Of a stretch of DNA of 64,000 nucleotides, positions 63,051-64,000 are shown one piece after another. Both the position numbers and the translations under genes were made by a program. The first letter of the stretch is position 1, and every line of letters begins with the position of its first letter. This DNA is from Halosaccharopolyspora lacisalsi (lineage in GTDB: Bacteria; Actinomycetota; Actinomycetes; Mycobacteriales; Pseudonocardiaceae), in the NCBI RefSeq assembly GCF_014137975.1, contig NZ_JACGWZ010000004.1, positions 434,001 through 498,000 of the forward strand, written 5' to 3'. A model generated the notes under the pieces. The model had not been told where the DNA came from and did no database searches. It saw nothing but the letters and a program-made list of their open reading frames with translations.

Positions 63051-63929
63051 TCACCCCTTCACTGCACCGGCGATCCCCGAGATGAGATGCCGTTGCACGA
63101 GGACGAAAAAGACGAGCACCGGAATCGTCATCAGGGTCGATCCGGCCATGATGGCTCCCCAGTCGTTGCCGGTCGGTTTGAAGAACGTCAGGATGGCCAG
63201 CGGCAACGTCTGGTTCTGCGTGGCCGAGATGATGAAGGTCTTGGCGAACAGGAAGTCGTTCCAGGCGTGGATGAACGAGAGCACGCTCATCGCCACCAGC
63301 CCCGGCGCCACCAGCGGGAACAGCACCTGCCAGGTGAAGCGCACCCGGCCTGCGCCGTCGAGCGTGGCGGCCTCTTCCAGCTCCTCGGGCACTGCCGCGA
63401 CGAACCCGCGCAGCATCCAGATCGCGAACGGCAGGCTGAAGGCCAGATGTACCAGCACCAGTGATCCCAGGTGGTTGAGGCCGAACTGGGGAACCGCCGA
63501 GCCGACCGAGCGCATCAGGAAGAACAGCGGAATCGTCAGGGCCTCGACCGGGACCATCTGCGCGATCAGGATCATGACCAGCAGGACCGTGCGTCCCCGG
63601 AAGCGGAACCGGGTCAGCGCCACCGCGGCCAGGAACGACACCAGCAGCGAGAGCAGTACGACGGCGGTGGCCACGACGACGCTGTTGAGGAAGTACCGCC
63701 CGAAGTCGTCGGCCGTGAACACCTGGCGAAAGTTCTCCAGCGTCGGCGTGCTCGTCCACGGTCGTGGATCGCTCGACTGGATCTGGCCCCGGGGCTTGAA
63801 CGCGGTCAGCACCATCCAGTACAGCGGGAACGCCACCGCCGCCGCGACGAGCACGGTGGTGATCTCGGCCAGTGTCCGGCCGGGCCGCCGCAGGAAGCGT
63901 CGCGGCAGTCGGGTCGCCGGAATGCTCAC
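63051..63929 (-). CDS. sugar ABC transporter permease (MalG/DasC-like)
   Basis: A 292-residue inner-membrane permease with six helices. The EAA loop is ELEEAATLDGAGRVRFTWQV, and the first helix AEITTVLVAAAVAFPLYWMV follows a basic leader. GTG at 63929 overlaps the upstream permease stop as GTGA. With the GH20 gene it probably imports N-acetylglucosamine oligosaccharides. Its ATPase may be a shared MsiK type encoded elsewhere; no ATPase gene is in view. Confidence 0.9.
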   Translation of the reverse strand: MSIPATRLPRRFLRRPGRTLAEITTVLVAAAVAFPLYWMVLTAFKPRGQIQSSDPRPWTSTPTLENFRQVFTADDFGRYFLNSVVVATAVVLLSLLVSFLAAVALTRFRFRGRTVLLVMILIAQMVPVEALTIPLFFLMRSVGSAVPQFGLNHLGSLVLVHLAFSLPFAIWMLRGFVAAVPEELEEAATLDGAGRVRFTWQVLFPLVAPGLVAMSVLSFIHAWNDFLFAKTFIISATQNQTLPLAILTFFKPTGNDWGAIMAGSTLMTIPVLVFFVLVQRHLISGIAGAVKG

Positions 63930-64000
63930 GTTCGCTCCCCGGTAGCGCGTTGGGCACGGAGGTAGATCGCCGTGATGATCAGCAGCAGGATCGTCATGAC
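63926..64000 (-). CDS. sugar ABC transporter permease (MalF/DasB-like), C-terminal end only
   Basis: The last 24 codons are visible, reading VMTILLLIITAIYLRAQRAT and ending GERT before a TGA that overlaps the following permease start (GTGA). The hydrophobic helix and basic tail fit the final membrane segment of the partner permease. The rest lies beyond the right edge. Confidence 0.7.
   Translation of the reverse strand, partial: VMTILLLIITAIYLRAQRATGERT

Overview
The window is dense, high-GC actinobacterial chromosome. GTG/TTG starts are frequent, 4-bp ATGA/GTGA gene overlaps are common, and there are DUF2795, DUF2218, DUF2237, DUF309, mycothiol-type DinB-fold proteins, a DprE2-like reductase and an IdeR/DtxR-type iron box. 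DprE2 and the iron box suggest an arabinan-containing cell wall, and a choline-to-glycine-betaine module fits a salt- or osmo-adapted Pseudonocardiales member such as Saccharopolyspora or Actinopolyspora. The genus is a guess. No phage, transposon, CRISPR array, rRNA or tRNA was recognised.

Layout. 1-3.8 kb (minus): HAD phosphatase, APH-like kinase and two acyl-CoA dehydrogenases, the domain set of animal ACAD10 split into separate genes, behind a short palindromic promoter. 4.1-4.8 kb: a secreted protein. 5-8.5 kb (minus): aldehyde dehydrogenase, a decayed APC permease remnant and a GMC choline-dehydrogenase-like flavoprotein; a divergent TetR gene and an 18-bp palindrome lie upstream. 9.8-15 kb: coiled-coil protein, S37-type peptidase, metallo-beta-lactamase-fold protein, DUF2267 protein and CorA. 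15.2-25.3 kb: a divergent polyol cluster (SDR dehydrogenase and MFS polyol permease to the left; HAD, dihydroxyacetone/erythrulose-type kinase, RpiB-like isomerase, 2-hydroxyacid dehydrogenase, EryA-like kinase, HAD and a second FGGY kinase to the right). The gene set fits tetritol/erythrulose breakdown to D-erythrose 4-phosphate.

25.5-31.7 kb: MatC-like transporter, TetR plus MFS efflux pair, and a GntR-controlled crotonase/lactonase-like module. 31.7-35.7 kb: small conserved proteins, pterin carbinolamine dehydratase and a polytopic membrane protein. 35.9-39 kb: a cobalamin riboswitch followed by a lipoprotein-permease-ATPase uptake operon. 39.1-40 kb: SRPBCC protein, then a 42-bp perfect palindrome holding two overlapping iron boxes in front of a DUF2218 gene. 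40.2-46.2 kb: gltBD glutamate synthase. 46.4-52.3 kb: PdxH-like oxidase, small DUF proteins, DprE2, a frameshifted pseudogene, two DinB-fold proteins and a glyoxalase-II-like hydrolase. 52.7-61.4 kb: uvrA, a GH2 glycosidase, a two-component pair and a J-domain protein with a nuclease-like (NERD-type) domain. 61.4-64 kb (minus): GH20 hexosaminidase and sugar ABC permeases running off the right edge.

The observations most worth following up are the split ACAD10-like operon, the DtxR palindrome before DUF2218, the tetritol cluster, the crotonase lacking both catalytic glutamates, the J-domain/NERD fusion and the two decaying genes.
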